Assembly (NCBI RefSeq): GCF_013113715.1
Contig: NZ_CP053344.1
Coordinates: 2,542,001 to 2,606,000, forward strand
Length of the DNA stretch: 64,000 nt
Direction: 5' to 3'
DNA from: Herbiconiux sp. SALV-R1
Lineage (GTDB): Bacteria > Actinomycetota > Actinomycetes > Actinomycetales > Microbacteriaceae
The translations under genes and the position numbers were made by a program. The notes beneath the pieces were generated by a model. It was not told the origin of the DNA, did no database searches, and saw only the letters and a list, made by a program, of their open reading frames with translations. Shown piece after piece: positions 18,058 to 26,327 of the stretch (position 1 is its first letter; each line of letters begins with the position of its first letter).

Positions 18058-18364
18058 TTGACTTCGCCTCATCGGTGATGCCCATGAGACCGAGCGCTCC
18101 CAATGCGTGCTGGTAGATCGCACCGCAGTTTGAGCATGCCACCACGACTACCGGCGCACTCTGTTCCTCGATTCGCCCGCCTATAGACTCAGCCAGCGTC
18201 TGGAGCTGGACATACGACAGCCTGGGGAATATCCCTAAGTGCTCCGATCCACAACGGGAACAGGGTCGCATCGCACCGCGCTCAGCCAACACGTCCCTAA
18301 TACGCTCGCGGGCGAGTTCGTCAAGCAAACCAGACGGATCGTCGAACTGTTTCTCCCCAGCCAT
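18050..18364 (-). CDS. Zinc-ribbon protein, unknown function
   Basis: A 104-aa protein with CSRCGSE (about 36-42) and CSNCGAI (about 79-85), a clear Cys4 zinc ribbon, flanked by helical segments (LLDELARERIRDVLAERG). ATG 18364. It pairs with the membrane protein downstream as a two-gene unit at the end of the cargo zone. No named family recognised. Confidence 0.65.
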   Translation of the reverse strand: MAGEKQFDDPSGLLDELARERIRDVLAERGAMRPCSRCGSEHLGIFPRLSYVQLQTLAESIGGRIEEQSAPVVVVACSNCGAIYQHALGALGLMGITDEAKSNG

Positions 18365-18455
18365 GCCGAGAGTATGACAGTAAACGGGTGGTGGCCCCAT
18401 TCGTAATTGCTGAGTTTTCCTAGCCTCGGCGTCGCAGCGGAGCGATCCGACATGG

Positions 18456-18728
18456 TCAGGTCGCGTGCTTGCCCTTCGAGTAGACGACCGGGGACTTGGC
18501 GAGCCCGAGGAGCCAGCCGAGCTTCGGAGTGACGTACGTCTCCAGGATTCGCACTGCGACGTAGTACAGACCGGAGAATGCGAGGGTGAGCGCAGAACCG
18601 AGAAGCGGCTCGAATTCGGGGTCGAGGGTGATGCCGCGGCCGACGAGGAACGCGACGACGGCACCGACGATGATGGGGACGAGGGTGCGGACAATGGATG
18701 CCCAGAGGGCGGTGAGAGCGGTGTTCAC
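18456..18728 (-). CDS. Holin-like membrane protein
   Basis: A 90-aa protein from GTG 18728 with GAAGGAG 7 nt upstream. Two hydrophobic segments (about residues 8-27 and 43-60) and a basic C-terminus KSPVVYSKGKHAT match the general shape of actinophage holins, which open the membrane at a set time. The start overlaps the stop of the upstream gene in a GTGA. Assignment rests on size, topology and position beside the endolysin. Confidence 0.6.
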   Translation of the reverse strand: MNTALTALWASIVRTLVPIIVGAVVAFLVGRGITLDPEFEPLLGSALTLAFSGLYYVAVRILETYVTPKLGWLLGLAKSPVVYSKGKHAT

Positions 18729-19066
18729 GAGGTCTCCTTCGTTGGGGCGGTTGCCGGTTCGGCCGGCCGCGGTGGGATCTTCTTGAGATCGGGCCACTTC
18801 GGGATGATGCTGGCGAGCCCGTTCTCGATGAGCAGCCGGCGCAGCTCGGAGACGTGCTCGGCGAGGATGCGCCGGTTCATGGCCTCGGTCTCGGCGCGGT
18901 CGTACTCGTAGTCCCGCTGGGCGACGAGGTCGTTCTTGCGGCGGGACTCCTTCGCGGAGACGCCGTTGCGGACGAGGGTGACGACGGAGACGATCTCGCG
19001 CGCGAACACGCCGAATCCGCCGGCCCCCACGACGGCGACGATCAGGGCGACGAGGTTGATCTCCAT
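18725..19066 (-). CDS. Membrane-anchored coiled-coil protein of the lysis region
   Basis: A 113-aa protein with one N-terminal membrane segment (residues 3-27), then a charged helical region rich in Arg/Glu (RDYEYDRAETEAMNRRILAE) and a Pro-rich tail. It resembles small phage proteins found next to holins, possibly an antiholin or spanin-like partner, but this cannot be shown from sequence. Confidence 0.6.
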   Translation of the reverse strand: MEINLVALIVAVVGAGGFGVFAREIVSVVTLVRNGVSAKESRRKNDLVAQRDYEYDRAETEAMNRRILAEHVSELRRLLIENGLASIIPKWPDLKKIPPRPAEPATAPTKETS

Positions 19067-19069
19067 GCG

Positions 19070-19558
19070 TTACTCCTTCCGGGGAGCAACGTTCGACGTT
19101 CTCCTCCTCAGTGCGTCGGCGAGCCGGGACTGGAAGTCCTTGTGCGACGGGTCGCTGCCGAAGATCTGCAGTTCGACGTAGCGGCGGAGCATCATGAGCA
19201 TCGCGATGAACACGAGGACGGACGCGACGGCGGCGGTGACAGAGGTGAATGCGGTGCGGCCGAGAACCACGAAGTAGATCAGGATGCCGACCACGGCGGC
19301 GACGTCGGCGGGGGTCTCGAGTATCCAGTACCTCGAGACCCTACCGACGAAGCCAAGCGCCCCGCCGACGAGGAGGAATCCAGACCACACGGGCACGAGC
19401 CATTCCCACCCGGCGAGCTCGGTTGTGACCGTGTTCGGGGTGAAGATCAGCGCGTAGACGCCGCCAAGGAAGACGGCGCCGTAGACGATGATGTCGATGA
19501 TTCGGATGAGCGCTTCGAGCCTGCGCCGCTTCGTCGGGTCGATGGGATACTTGTCCAT
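19070..19558 (-). CDS. Four-TM membrane protein of the lysis region
   Basis: A 162-aa protein from ATG 19558, with four hydrophobic segments (about residues 18-38, 50-70, 83-100, 104-125) and a basic C-terminal tail RRRTSNVAPRKE. It sits between the endolysin and the smaller membrane proteins. It could be a second holin or an accessory lysis protein. No family recognised. Confidence 0.6.
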   Translation of the reverse strand: MDKYPIDPTKRRRLEALIRIIDIIVYGAVFLGGVYALIFTPNTVTTELAGWEWLVPVWSGFLLVGGALGFVGRVSRYWILETPADVAAVVGILIYFVVLGRTAFTSVTAAVASVLVFIAMLMMLRRYVELQIFGSDPSHKDFQSRLADALRRRTSNVAPRKE

Positions 19559-19589
19559 CGCGGGTTCCCCTCTCGGGATCAAGAGGGGG

Positions 19590-20522
19590 TCAGACGGAGA
19601 CGGGTTCGAGGCCGAGCTCGAGGCGGGTCTTGTTCGCCTGGGCGATGAGCCAGGTGAACAGCTCACCCGGGATCACGGTCTCGCCGGGGTTGTCCTCCGT
19701 GCTGCGCTCGAGGAGGCCGAGCTGCACGAGCTTCTCGCGGTCCTCGCCGAGGAGGTGGCGGATATAGCCGGTGGCTATGCTGATCGCCCACTGGCCGGGG
19801 GTGTCCTCGACGCGATAGGCGATGAAGCCTCCGCGGACGGCGGTCGCGATGACCTGGTCGAGGCGGCCCACGATTGCCTGGAACAGCATCCCGTCCTGGT
19901 GCAGGGCGGGGGCCTTCGCGATCGCGTCGTCGACGTCGCCGCGCACGATCGTCTGCAGGCTCTTCGGCTGCTTGACGGTGGCGGGGTTGAGGAACGCGTC
20001 GAACACGGCCTGGGTGGCGTCGCGCTTGATGCGGGCGAACTCTTCTTCGGTGATGGGCATGTCTTCCTCCGGGGTGATGGGGGTGGCGTTGCCGCCCGAT
20101 GCGTAGGCGGACCCGAACGGGGCGCCGCGTGCGGCCATGAAGCCGCGGGGATCGACGGGCGAGTCGTACGCCGCCGAGGTGTGGGTTTCGAAGTGCACGT
20201 GGGTGCCGGTAGATGCGCCCGTGGTGCCGGCGCGGGCGATGTGCTCGTGGTCGCCGACGTTGCCGGAGCCGCGCACGATCGAGGTGTTGTGGAAGTACTT
20301 CGTCTTCGACCCGTCCGGGTGGTTGATGTGGACGGAGTTGCCCTCGCCGCCGTTGTAGCCGGAGAAGGACACCCATCCGGCCGACGCGGAGTAGACGGGC
20401 TGGTTGGTGTAGGCGCTGAGGTCGATGCCGCGGTGGAGGCGGCGGTCGCCGTAGATGGGGTGGGTGCGCCATCCGAACTCGTCGGTGACGCGGGGGTTGT
20501 CGACAGGCCATGACCAGGTCAT
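19590..20522 (-). CDS. Endolysin with M23 metallopeptidase domain
   Basis: Cuts peptidoglycan cross-bridges at lysis. The 310-aa protein begins with an M23/LytM domain: zinc ligands are visible as HRGID (His30, Asp34) and THVHFE (His108, His110), with GDHEHIARAGTTG before the latter. The C-terminal half (from about 145) starts with a Gly/Pro/Thr linker and is helical, probably a cell-wall-binding or oligomerising domain of unknown type. No signal peptide, so it needs the holin. ATG 20522 overlaps the upstream gene by 4 nt. Confidence 0.88.
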   Translation of the reverse strand: MTWSWPVDNPRVTDEFGWRTHPIYGDRRLHRGIDLSAYTNQPVYSASAGWVSFSGYNGGEGNSVHINHPDGSKTKYFHNTSIVRGSGNVGDHEHIARAGTTGASTGTHVHFETHTSAAYDSPVDPRGFMAARGAPFGSAYASGGNATPITPEEDMPITEEEFARIKRDATQAVFDAFLNPATVKQPKSLQTIVRGDVDDAIAKAPALHQDGMLFQAIVGRLDQVIATAVRGGFIAYRVEDTPGQWAISIATGYIRHLLGEDREKLVQLGLLERSTEDNPGETVIPGELFTWLIAQANKTRLELGLEPVSV

Positions 20523-20824
20523 CGCTTCGTCCTCCAGTCCGGGTCGATCTCGTCGTAGGGCGGGAGGGTGTCGACGATGACACCGTCGGCGGTATCGACG
20601 AGCACGGCGTCGAAGTCGGCGTCCGTGGAGGCGGCGTCGATGTCCGTGCGCTGGTAGAACACCTCGACGCCCACGAATCGGTCGGTGCCGCCGACCTCGC
20701 GGGCGAACGCGATGATGCGGGCGTTCTGCGCCTGTCCCTGCTCGAAACCGTCGTCGGTGCCGTTGAGGGAGCCGTCGTGCTCGAGGCTGAGGCGGTGTGT
20801 CAGATCGGGGATGGTGTACTTCAT
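20519..20824 (-). CDS. Hypothetical protein at tail-lysis boundary
   Basis: A 101-aa acidic protein (MKYTIPDLTHRLSLEHDGSL start; DGVIVDTLPPYDEIDPDW end). Overlaps the endolysin start by 4 nt. Such small acidic proteins between fibres and endolysin are common in actinophages. No function assigned. Confidence 0.6.
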   Translation of the reverse strand: MKYTIPDLTHRLSLEHDGSLNGTDDGFEQGQAQNARIIAFAREVGGTDRFVGVEVFYQRTDIDAASTDADFDAVLVDTADGVIVDTLPPYDEIDPDWRTKR

Positions 20825-20846
20825 GCCGAACTCCTAGAGTCGTGGG

Positions 20847-21329
20847 ATGTTGACTGCTGAACTGTTCTGGGGCACTGCGATCGCCGCCTTCTTCGGCTCT
20901 CTGGCGGCCGCGGCGATCGCTTTCTACGGACAGTGGCTCGCAAGTCGCGCCAGGGCGCGCAGCGAAGTCCTCGACGCGATCGCTGCGCACATTCGTCGGC
21001 TGTGGGACTACCAGCTGGCGTACCGGAAGTCGCAACTCGACGGGGCCGCCAACGGGGCGACGAACAAGGGGCAGTTCGCCCCCGTCAAGCCACCCATCGA
21101 CGACGTCCTGGTGGTCATCGAGAAAGCCCGAGGCCCGTTTCTTTTCACAGGGCGTGCACGTCTGGACAAGCTCTACGAGCGGGTGCGTATCAGCGGGATG
21201 GATCAGTCGGACGGGAAGAGCATCGGTGGTTGGGATGTCGAGGCCCAGCAGCTACGCAAGTTGGCCCGCTCCTACGCTCGCGGTGAATCTCTCGGGACGA
21301 CAGAGTCGAATGGAGCGAGCGGAGCCTGA
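20847..21329 (+). CDS. Membrane-anchored moron, unknown function
   Basis: A 160-aa protein on the plus strand inside the minus-strand late block. It has one N-terminal membrane segment (about residues 5-28, FWGTAIAAFFGSLAAAAIAF) and a cytoplasmic, basic, helical remainder. ATG 20847. Reversed orientation and isolation suggest its own promoter and possible expression in the lysogen. It resembles in layout the 54227-54775 protein (membrane segment, then soluble helical domain). Confidence 0.65.
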   Translation: MLTAELFWGTAIAAFFGSLAAAAIAFYGQWLASRARARSEVLDAIAAHIRRLWDYQLAYRKSQLDGAANGATNKGQFAPVKPPIDDVLVVIEKARGPFLFTGRARLDKLYERVRISGMDQSDGKSIGGWDVEAQQLRKLARSYARGESLGTTESNGASGA

Positions 21330-21345
21330 GCGGGGCGGGCGACGG

Positions 21346-22251
21346 TCAGAGCCCGTAGGCGGAATTCTGCGATGCGGCGATCAGCGAGAGCTCGTCGGCG
21401 GACCACACCTTGCGGGCTCCGATCAGTTCGCCGATCGCGCCCGACCAGCCAGTGCCGGTCGTGGAGGGCGCCCCGATGTAGTGCTGGGTGAAGGAGTGAG
21501 CTCCGGCGCGGGTGTAGGCGACGTCTGCGAGGTCGGTGCCGCGCACACGCTTCTTCCACACGGTGCCGGTGTCCCGGACCACGAACCGGGATGCGGTGGC
21601 GGCGGGGAACGCGTCGGGGTCCTCGTTCACGGTGCCGGCCGCGAGCTCGAACGTACCGGCCTCGTTCCGCACCGCACCGGTCAGTGTGTAGGAGGTCGCC
21701 TGCTGCCCGTACACGAACTGGGAGGTGCCCGCGCCCCGCTCCATACCCAGCACCGCGAGCTGACCGGTGTGAAGCCCCGTGACGGCCACGACGGACGCCC
21801 CACCAGCCCCGTACAGGTCCGCAGACGCGCCGACGAGCACCTGCCGTGCACTGGACCCGCCCGAGAAGCGCACCACGGGGATGCCGTTGATGGTCGACAC
21901 GGTGCCGGCGACGCAGATGCTCGGCTGCAGCGCCGTGGTGGGCTGGGCGGCGTGGCGGCCGTTGCCGGACTGGTCGTACCAGATCGACACGAACACGTCG
22001 CCACCGAGCGACCACGATGCGATCTCCGCTGCCATGTTCGCGGAGGCGTCGAAGTCACGTTCGGCGTTGTCGACCGCGCGCCGCAGCTTCATGATGTGCC
22101 CGGTGTACGCGGTGGCGAGACGGCGTGCGCTGAACGCCCACCCGATGCTGCTGAGTCCGTCGAGGAGGGGCAGGTTCAGGGGCGGGGTGGTGCTGCCGGC
22201 GTCGGAGAAGCGGATGCCGTCGAGCTTGACGACCTGCTGCGTGATGGTCAC
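21346..22251 (-). CDS. Tail protein with arabinofuranosidase-B-like fold
   Basis: A 301-aa protein with AFSARRLATAYTGHIMKLRR (about 39-58), DNAERDFDA, then IWYDQSGNGRHAAQP (about 88-102), SICVAG and GGSSARQVLVG. These match the N-terminal landmarks of alpha-L-arabinofuranosidase B catalytic-like modules, often seen in phage tail proteins as a concanavalin-type carbohydrate-binding fold. Likely a receptor-binding or minor tail protein touching cell-wall glycans; catalysis is uncertain. ATGA overlap (22248-22251) with the fibre gene upstream. Confidence 0.7.
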   Translation of the reverse strand: MTITQQVVKLDGIRFSDAGSTTPPLNLPLLDGLSSIGWAFSARRLATAYTGHIMKLRRAVDNAERDFDASANMAAEIASWSLGGDVFVSIWYDQSGNGRHAAQPTTALQPSICVAGTVSTINGIPVVRFSGGSSARQVLVGASADLYGAGGASVVAVTGLHTGQLAVLGMERGAGTSQFVYGQQATSYTLTGAVRNEAGTFELAAGTVNEDPDAFPAATASRFVVRDTGTVWKKRVRGTDLADVAYTRAGAHSFTQHYIGAPSTTGTGWSGAIGELIGARKVWSADELSLIAASQNSAYGL

Positions 22252-23663
22252 GGGAGGAGTCCCTTCGTGGTGATGAAGTCAGCGGTGATCTGCGCCCACG
22301 CCTGGTAGACCTCGGGCTTGAAGTGGGTCTGGTCGGTGGCGGCGTTGCCGTTGTAGAGCCGCTTCGGAATCCACCCCTGCCCGGTATCGATGGCGTCTTG
22401 CGCGTCGGCCGGGAGGCCGAGGTACGCGACGGCGTTCTCGTGCATCCACCGGTTCAGGTCGAAGCAGTTGTTCGGCCACTTCGCCAGGCGCCGGTTGTTC
22501 TCCGCGTCGATGAGGAGTCGCTGCGGTTCCCCTGTGCGCTCCGCGGAGATGTACCGGGTGGTGATCGTGAACACCACGAACCGGTTGTGACCGAGTGACT
22601 GCACTGCCGCATTGAGATCCGCTGCGACGTATGCCCAGGAGCCCTCTTCGACGGCGTACGGGTTGTTCCGGCCGCCGTCGAAGATGGTGAGCGTTCGTCG
22701 CAGCGCCTCCGGGGCAGAGGGCACGAACCCGGCACCGCGCTTCATCGGCACCGCGGACCCGGCCGTGTAGCGGGTGAAGTCCCATCCCCCGGTGCCAGTG
22801 CGCTGAGTCAGGAACCCGTCGACCCGTTGCCCGGATGCGCCGAGGAAGTAGCCGTGCCAGACGTAGTCATTCGACCCGATCGAGAACGCGTTCGACCCCC
22901 GAGCTGGGGCGACACGCGTCAGAGTGTGCGGGCCGACCGTGCCGGGGAGGCTGTCGCCGGGGAAGTCGAAGTGCACCCGAAGACCACCGGCACCGAGCGC
23001 GATGTGCTCCATCCGCATACCCGACTTGCCCGCGTTATGGGCAGGCACGCCGAGGTTGATGCCGAGCAGGTTGATGAAGTCGGTGCCGACCGTCTCCATC
23101 AGCGAGTCGCCCCACCCGGTGACGGCACGGTTCACGAACGTGTCGGCGGCGGAGGCGGCCCCCATGCGGATGCGCAGCCTGTCGACGTTCTGCTGCAGGA
23201 ACATGCCGTCCGGGCCGATCGCGTCGTCGGCGGGCACGTTGTTCGCATCGAGGTGACCTGCGATCATCAGGCCGGCGGGGATCTGCACAACGCCCTGGGC
23301 CTCGGAGATGTGCTGGATGGTGTGGGGGAAGAATCTCCCGTTCGGGCCGATCGCGTCGTCAGCGGGGCGGCCGTCGGCATCAACGTGCCCAGCGACCATC
23401 TGCTCGGCCACGGGCACAACACCTCGAGCGACACCGGAGTCATCGAGCGCTGCCTGCACAACGATCGGTGCCTGTGTGGCGATCGCCGACGCGATCATCG
23501 GCCCGATGGTGGGGTTACTCGCGAGCGCGTTCGCCAGCAGCGGGTTGAAGATAGCGACTGCTGCGAGGTAGGTCTTTGTCCCCTCAGTGCCCAGCAGCAG
23601 CGCGTTTGCGACATCCGATAGGGCCCGGAGCTCGAACGGTGCGCTGATCTTGAACGCGGGCAT
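22248..23663 (-). CDS. Tail fibre with SGNH/GDSL hydrolase domain
   Basis: A 471-aa protein. The first 170 residues are fibre-like and contain a duplicated 24-residue unit: MVAGHV...PADDAIGPNGRFF at 89-112 and MIAGHL...PADDAIGPDGMFL at 133-156. From about 180 comes an SGNH esterase: GWGDSLM (Ser block, 183-189), HNAGKSGMRMEHI, DGGRNN (Asn block) and DQTHFKPEVY near residue 447 (Asp-His). It probably removes acetyl or other esters from host surface glycans during attachment. ATG 23663 shares one base with the upstream stop. Confidence 0.8.
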   Translation of the reverse strand: MPAFKISAPFELRALSDVANALLLGTEGTKTYLAAVAIFNPLLANALASNPTIGPMIASAIATQAPIVVQAALDDSGVARGVVPVAEQMVAGHVDADGRPADDAIGPNGRFFPHTIQHISEAQGVVQIPAGLMIAGHLDANNVPADDAIGPDGMFLQQNVDRLRIRMGAASAADTFVNRAVTGWGDSLMETVGTDFINLLGINLGVPAHNAGKSGMRMEHIALGAGGLRVHFDFPGDSLPGTVGPHTLTRVAPARGSNAFSIGSNDYVWHGYFLGASGQRVDGFLTQRTGTGGWDFTRYTAGSAVPMKRGAGFVPSAPEALRRTLTIFDGGRNNPYAVEEGSWAYVAADLNAAVQSLGHNRFVVFTITTRYISAERTGEPQRLLIDAENNRRLAKWPNNCFDLNRWMHENAVAYLGLPADAQDAIDTGQGWIPKRLYNGNAATDQTHFKPEVYQAWAQITADFITTKGLLP

Positions 23664-24091
23664 CAGAACTCCCTCACTTGGGCGGTGGCGGGGTCGGTTG
23701 CGAGGTTCACCCACATGTAGCCGGAGAACCAGTCAGGCCATGGCCCCATCCCTGAGCCCCAGGTAGTCGTGGGGCCGAGGTCGGCGAGGGCCATGAGGTC
23801 GGCAAGGGTGCCGCTCTCCTCAGGGATGGAGAAGGGGCCGAGCTCGAAGTGGGAGTCGTCCCCGAGCCACTCGCCGACGAGCTTGACCTGTGTGAACGGG
23901 GTGAGGCCGATCGTGGTAGCGAGAGTGAGGGTCACGTCACCGTTGGACTCGATCTCCGCGACCGAGGAGCCAGCGTACGCATTGCCGTCGACGTCGACAC
24001 CGGCGCGGACGAGCCTGGCCGTGATCTTCGGGTAGCGGCCGGGTCGGGGCTCAATGCCCACGGTCTTGAGGTTCCCGGTGAAGGTGGGCAA
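23663..24091 (-). CDS. Minor tail/fibre-associated protein
   Basis: A 142-aa beta-rich protein (MPTFTGNLKTVGIEPRPGRY start; EIESNGDVTLTLATTIGLTP middle; Trp-rich C-terminus WPDWFSGYMWVNL). The pattern resembles a short beta domain that connects fibres to the tail tip. Lies between the fibre and the plus-strand lipoprotein gene. No specific family recognised. Confidence 0.6.
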   Translation of the reverse strand: MPTFTGNLKTVGIEPRPGRYPKITARLVRAGVDVDGNAYAGSSVAEIESNGDVTLTLATTIGLTPFTQVKLVGEWLGDDSHFELGPFSIPEESGTLADLMALADLGPTTTWGSGMGPWPDWFSGYMWVNLATDPATAQVREF

Positions 24092-24142
24092 TGCAATCTC
24101 CTGGGGTTTTAATCGACGAGCGTCGCCGCTACACTTCGGGGC

Positions 24143-24517
24143 ATGAGAAAGCTCGGGGGAATTGCGGTTCTGGCCGTGGCGCTACTGCTCGCTGGATGCT
24201 CGGGCAGCCCGTCGGAGTCCGAGCAAGACTTGAACGGGGATCAAGACAGGGCTGCGGCAACGCCAACGCCGACAGAGCCAGGAGATCTGACCGACGACTA
24301 CACGCCGGACCAGCTATTTCTCGCGATCATGGATCGCTATTGGCAGGGTGAAGGGCACCCGGACGATGCCACGCTGATCACAGCAGGAAAGAACGTCTGC
24401 GCCCAGTTGGAGAGCGGTGCGACCCGAGAGAGCATCGTTGTGATCGAAGGCGACAACACCAACAACGGTGAGGTTGTGAACTACGCTCCCCAGGCTTACT
24501 GCCCGGAGCTTCGCTAG
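24143..24517 (+). CDS. Prophage lipoprotein, DUF732-like
   Basis: A 124-aa protein on the plus strand inside the tail module. Lipoprotein signal MRKLGGIAVLAVALLLAGCS with lipobox LLAGC. The mature part has a Pro/Thr linker and then FLAIMDRYW, ITAGKNVCAQLESGATRESI and QAYCPELR, the order and two-cysteine spacing of DUF732 secreted proteins of actinobacteria. A moron likely expressed in the lysogen; superinfection exclusion is a plausible role. Its 3' end overlaps the convergent tail gene by 4 bp. Confidence 0.75.
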   Translation: MRKLGGIAVLAVALLLAGCSGSPSESEQDLNGDQDRAAATPTPTEPGDLTDDYTPDQLFLAIMDRYWQGEGHPDDATLITAGKNVCAQLESGATRESIVVIEGDNTNNGEVVNYAPQAYCPELR

Positions 24518-25194
24518 AGCGCTACCACTACTTCCTTTGTGGCCGGGTCCTGCCAGAGCACACCGCTCGGGACGCCCGCTACCGGAGCCACAGACAAGCC
24601 ATTGCTGTAGAGGCGTTCGTTGATGAGGACGTCGTCCTGGAAGTCGGTGGCGCCTCGTACGACCGTTCCGGTGCCCGTGATCGAGAAGGACGTCGAGCCC
24701 ACCAGGAGTGTGACTGCCCCGGGGCCCACGGTGACGTTTGCATTCGCGGCTGCCAGCCGAAGGCCATAGGTTCCGCCCGTGATCTCAGTGCCATTCGCGA
24801 AGAGAATGGCACCGTTCTCGAGCGTGAACGGGACTGGGCCGTCGATGATGATGCGGCCGCCCGCTGCCACCACCATGTCGTTCAGCAGGGTGGTGAGCCC
24901 CTGCAGGACGGTTTCGGCGGACACGGTGAGGTCGTCAATGATGGAGACGGTGCCGCCGATGACGGTGTTGCCCTCGACCTCGAGCGAGTAGGTGATGTGC
25001 ACGTTGCCGTCGAAGAGGGCGTCGCCGTGCCACTCCTGCTTCGCGCCGGCCTCACCGACCAGGTAGCCGCCGAAGAACTTCACCAGGCCCTGGTTGATGC
25101 CCGAGGACTCCAGGGGCTTCATCTTCGCGAGCTTCCGCACCTGGCGTGCCTGGCGAACATCGAGGGAGTCGCGGAGGTTGTTCCGTCGGACCAT
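24514..25194 (-). CDS. Tail-tip/fibre shaft protein
   Basis: A 226-aa protein from ATG 25194, which sits on the stop of the upstream gene. After a basic helical N-terminus (RQARQVRKLAKMKPLES) it has repeated short strands (HGDALFDGNVHITYSLEVEG, NTVIGGTVSIIDDLTV) typical of trimeric beta-helical fibre shafts. The frame is open for another 1 kb upstream as a shadow of the Gp37-like gene. Confidence 0.65.
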   Translation of the reverse strand: MVRRNNLRDSLDVRQARQVRKLAKMKPLESSGINQGLVKFFGGYLVGEAGAKQEWHGDALFDGNVHITYSLEVEGNTVIGGTVSIIDDLTVSAETVLQGLTTLLNDMVVAAGGRIIIDGPVPFTLENGAILFANGTEITGGTYGLRLAAANANVTVGPGAVTLLVGSTSFSITGTGTVVRGATDFQDDVLINERLYSNGLSVAPVAGVPSGVLWQDPATKEVVVAL

Positions 25195-26327
25195 CAGGCG
25201 GCCTCCTGCCTCTGACCCTCGATCGACACCACCGGGGTGAGGTCCCCGGAGACGCCCATGCAGATGAGGTCGTTGCGGTCGTCGAGCCACTTGGAGCCCG
25301 GGGTCCACAGCCGCACCGGCGACCCCGGCAGTGCACCCTCGTCGCCGGTCGAGCTGTTCCGCGCGAACCATGCGGACGCGTGGGTGTCGAACGTGAGCTG
25401 CGAGGTGGGCTCGTCGTGGGCATCGCGCTCCGCCTCCGCGTGGGCGCGGAGCACGTTGAGGTCGCTGATGTCTTTGTAGTCCTCGTTCGTGACATCCAGC
25501 GAGGGGACACCGCCCGGCACCGCCACGGTGGCGGCTTCTCCGTGCGGGAGGAGGATGCCGGATCCGTCGCCGAGGGTGAAGACGCCGGTGACCATCTCCT
25601 GGCCCTCGCCGTCGTCGCGGACGTTCCAGGCGTCGGGCTCGGCCACGTTGGCGTGGTACTCGCGCATCGGCCCGGTGAGCGCCGGTGCGCCGAGGCGGAT
25701 GTTCCACTCGCGGCGGTTGGCCGGGGTCCACCTGGGTTGGAAGTGTACGTCGGGCCCGTTCTTGGTGTCCTGGATCTCGGAGAGGAGCTGCTCGGCATCT
25801 TGGAAGGCGTAGTTCCAGTACTCGCGCCGTTCGGGCCCGAAGTCGGGCAGGAATGCCGGGAAGTAGAACGGCAGGTCCCATACGGCTGAGAGGCCGCCCT
25901 GGGTGGCGTACCAGATGATCTGGTAGGCCAGCCCGGGCAGGGAGCGGTTCTCGAGGATGCGGGTGCCGAACTCGTACGTGCCGACGCCAAAGAGGAGGCG
26001 GCGGGCAAGGATGCTGCGGATCTCGGCCGTGGCAACGGTGAGCTCTTCTGTGTCCTCGTTCCAGTGCCACCCCATGATGACGCCCGAGTACTGCAGGCGG
26101 CCGTTCCAGTCGAGGTCGATCGTGTTCTGCCACGGGCGGATGAGCTCGTGCCAGTCCGAGCGCGAGTACTCCGACGGGCCGAGGTGGAACGTGTGCTGTC
26201 CGGTGTCGATGCCATTCATGCGAGTCGCCCACCGGCACGACGACGGGGCCTCCATCTCGAGCATCGGGGCAAGGATGCTCCCGGACTGGGTGGCGGTGAT
26301 GAGGGTGGTGTAGACCTCGTCAGACAT
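25194..26327 (-). CDS. Minor tail protein, Gp37-like (tail-tip associated)
   Basis: A 377-aa protein with the order expected of actinophage Gp37/ReqiPepy6-type tail proteins: N-terminal APSSCRWATRMNGIDTGQHTF, IDLDWNGRLQYSGVIMGWHW, EIRSILARRLLFG, and a C-terminal region with TFDTHASAWFARN and LWTPGSKWLDDRNDLI. It likely forms part of the tail tip hub. Overlaps the distal tail gene by 8 nt. Family placement is from pattern memory. Confidence 0.7.
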   Translation of the reverse strand: MSDEVYTTLITATQSGSILAPMLEMEAPSSCRWATRMNGIDTGQHTFHLGPSEYSRSDWHELIRPWQNTIDLDWNGRLQYSGVIMGWHWNEDTEELTVATAEIRSILARRLLFGVGTYEFGTRILENRSLPGLAYQIIWYATQGGLSAVWDLPFYFPAFLPDFGPERREYWNYAFQDAEQLLSEIQDTKNGPDVHFQPRWTPANRREWNIRLGAPALTGPMREYHANVAEPDAWNVRDDGEGQEMVTGVFTLGDGSGILLPHGEAATVAVPGGVPSLDVTNEDYKDISDLNVLRAHAEAERDAHDEPTSQLTFDTHASAWFARNSSTGDEGALPGSPVRLWTPGSKWLDDRNDLICMGVSGDLTPVVSIEGQRQEAA

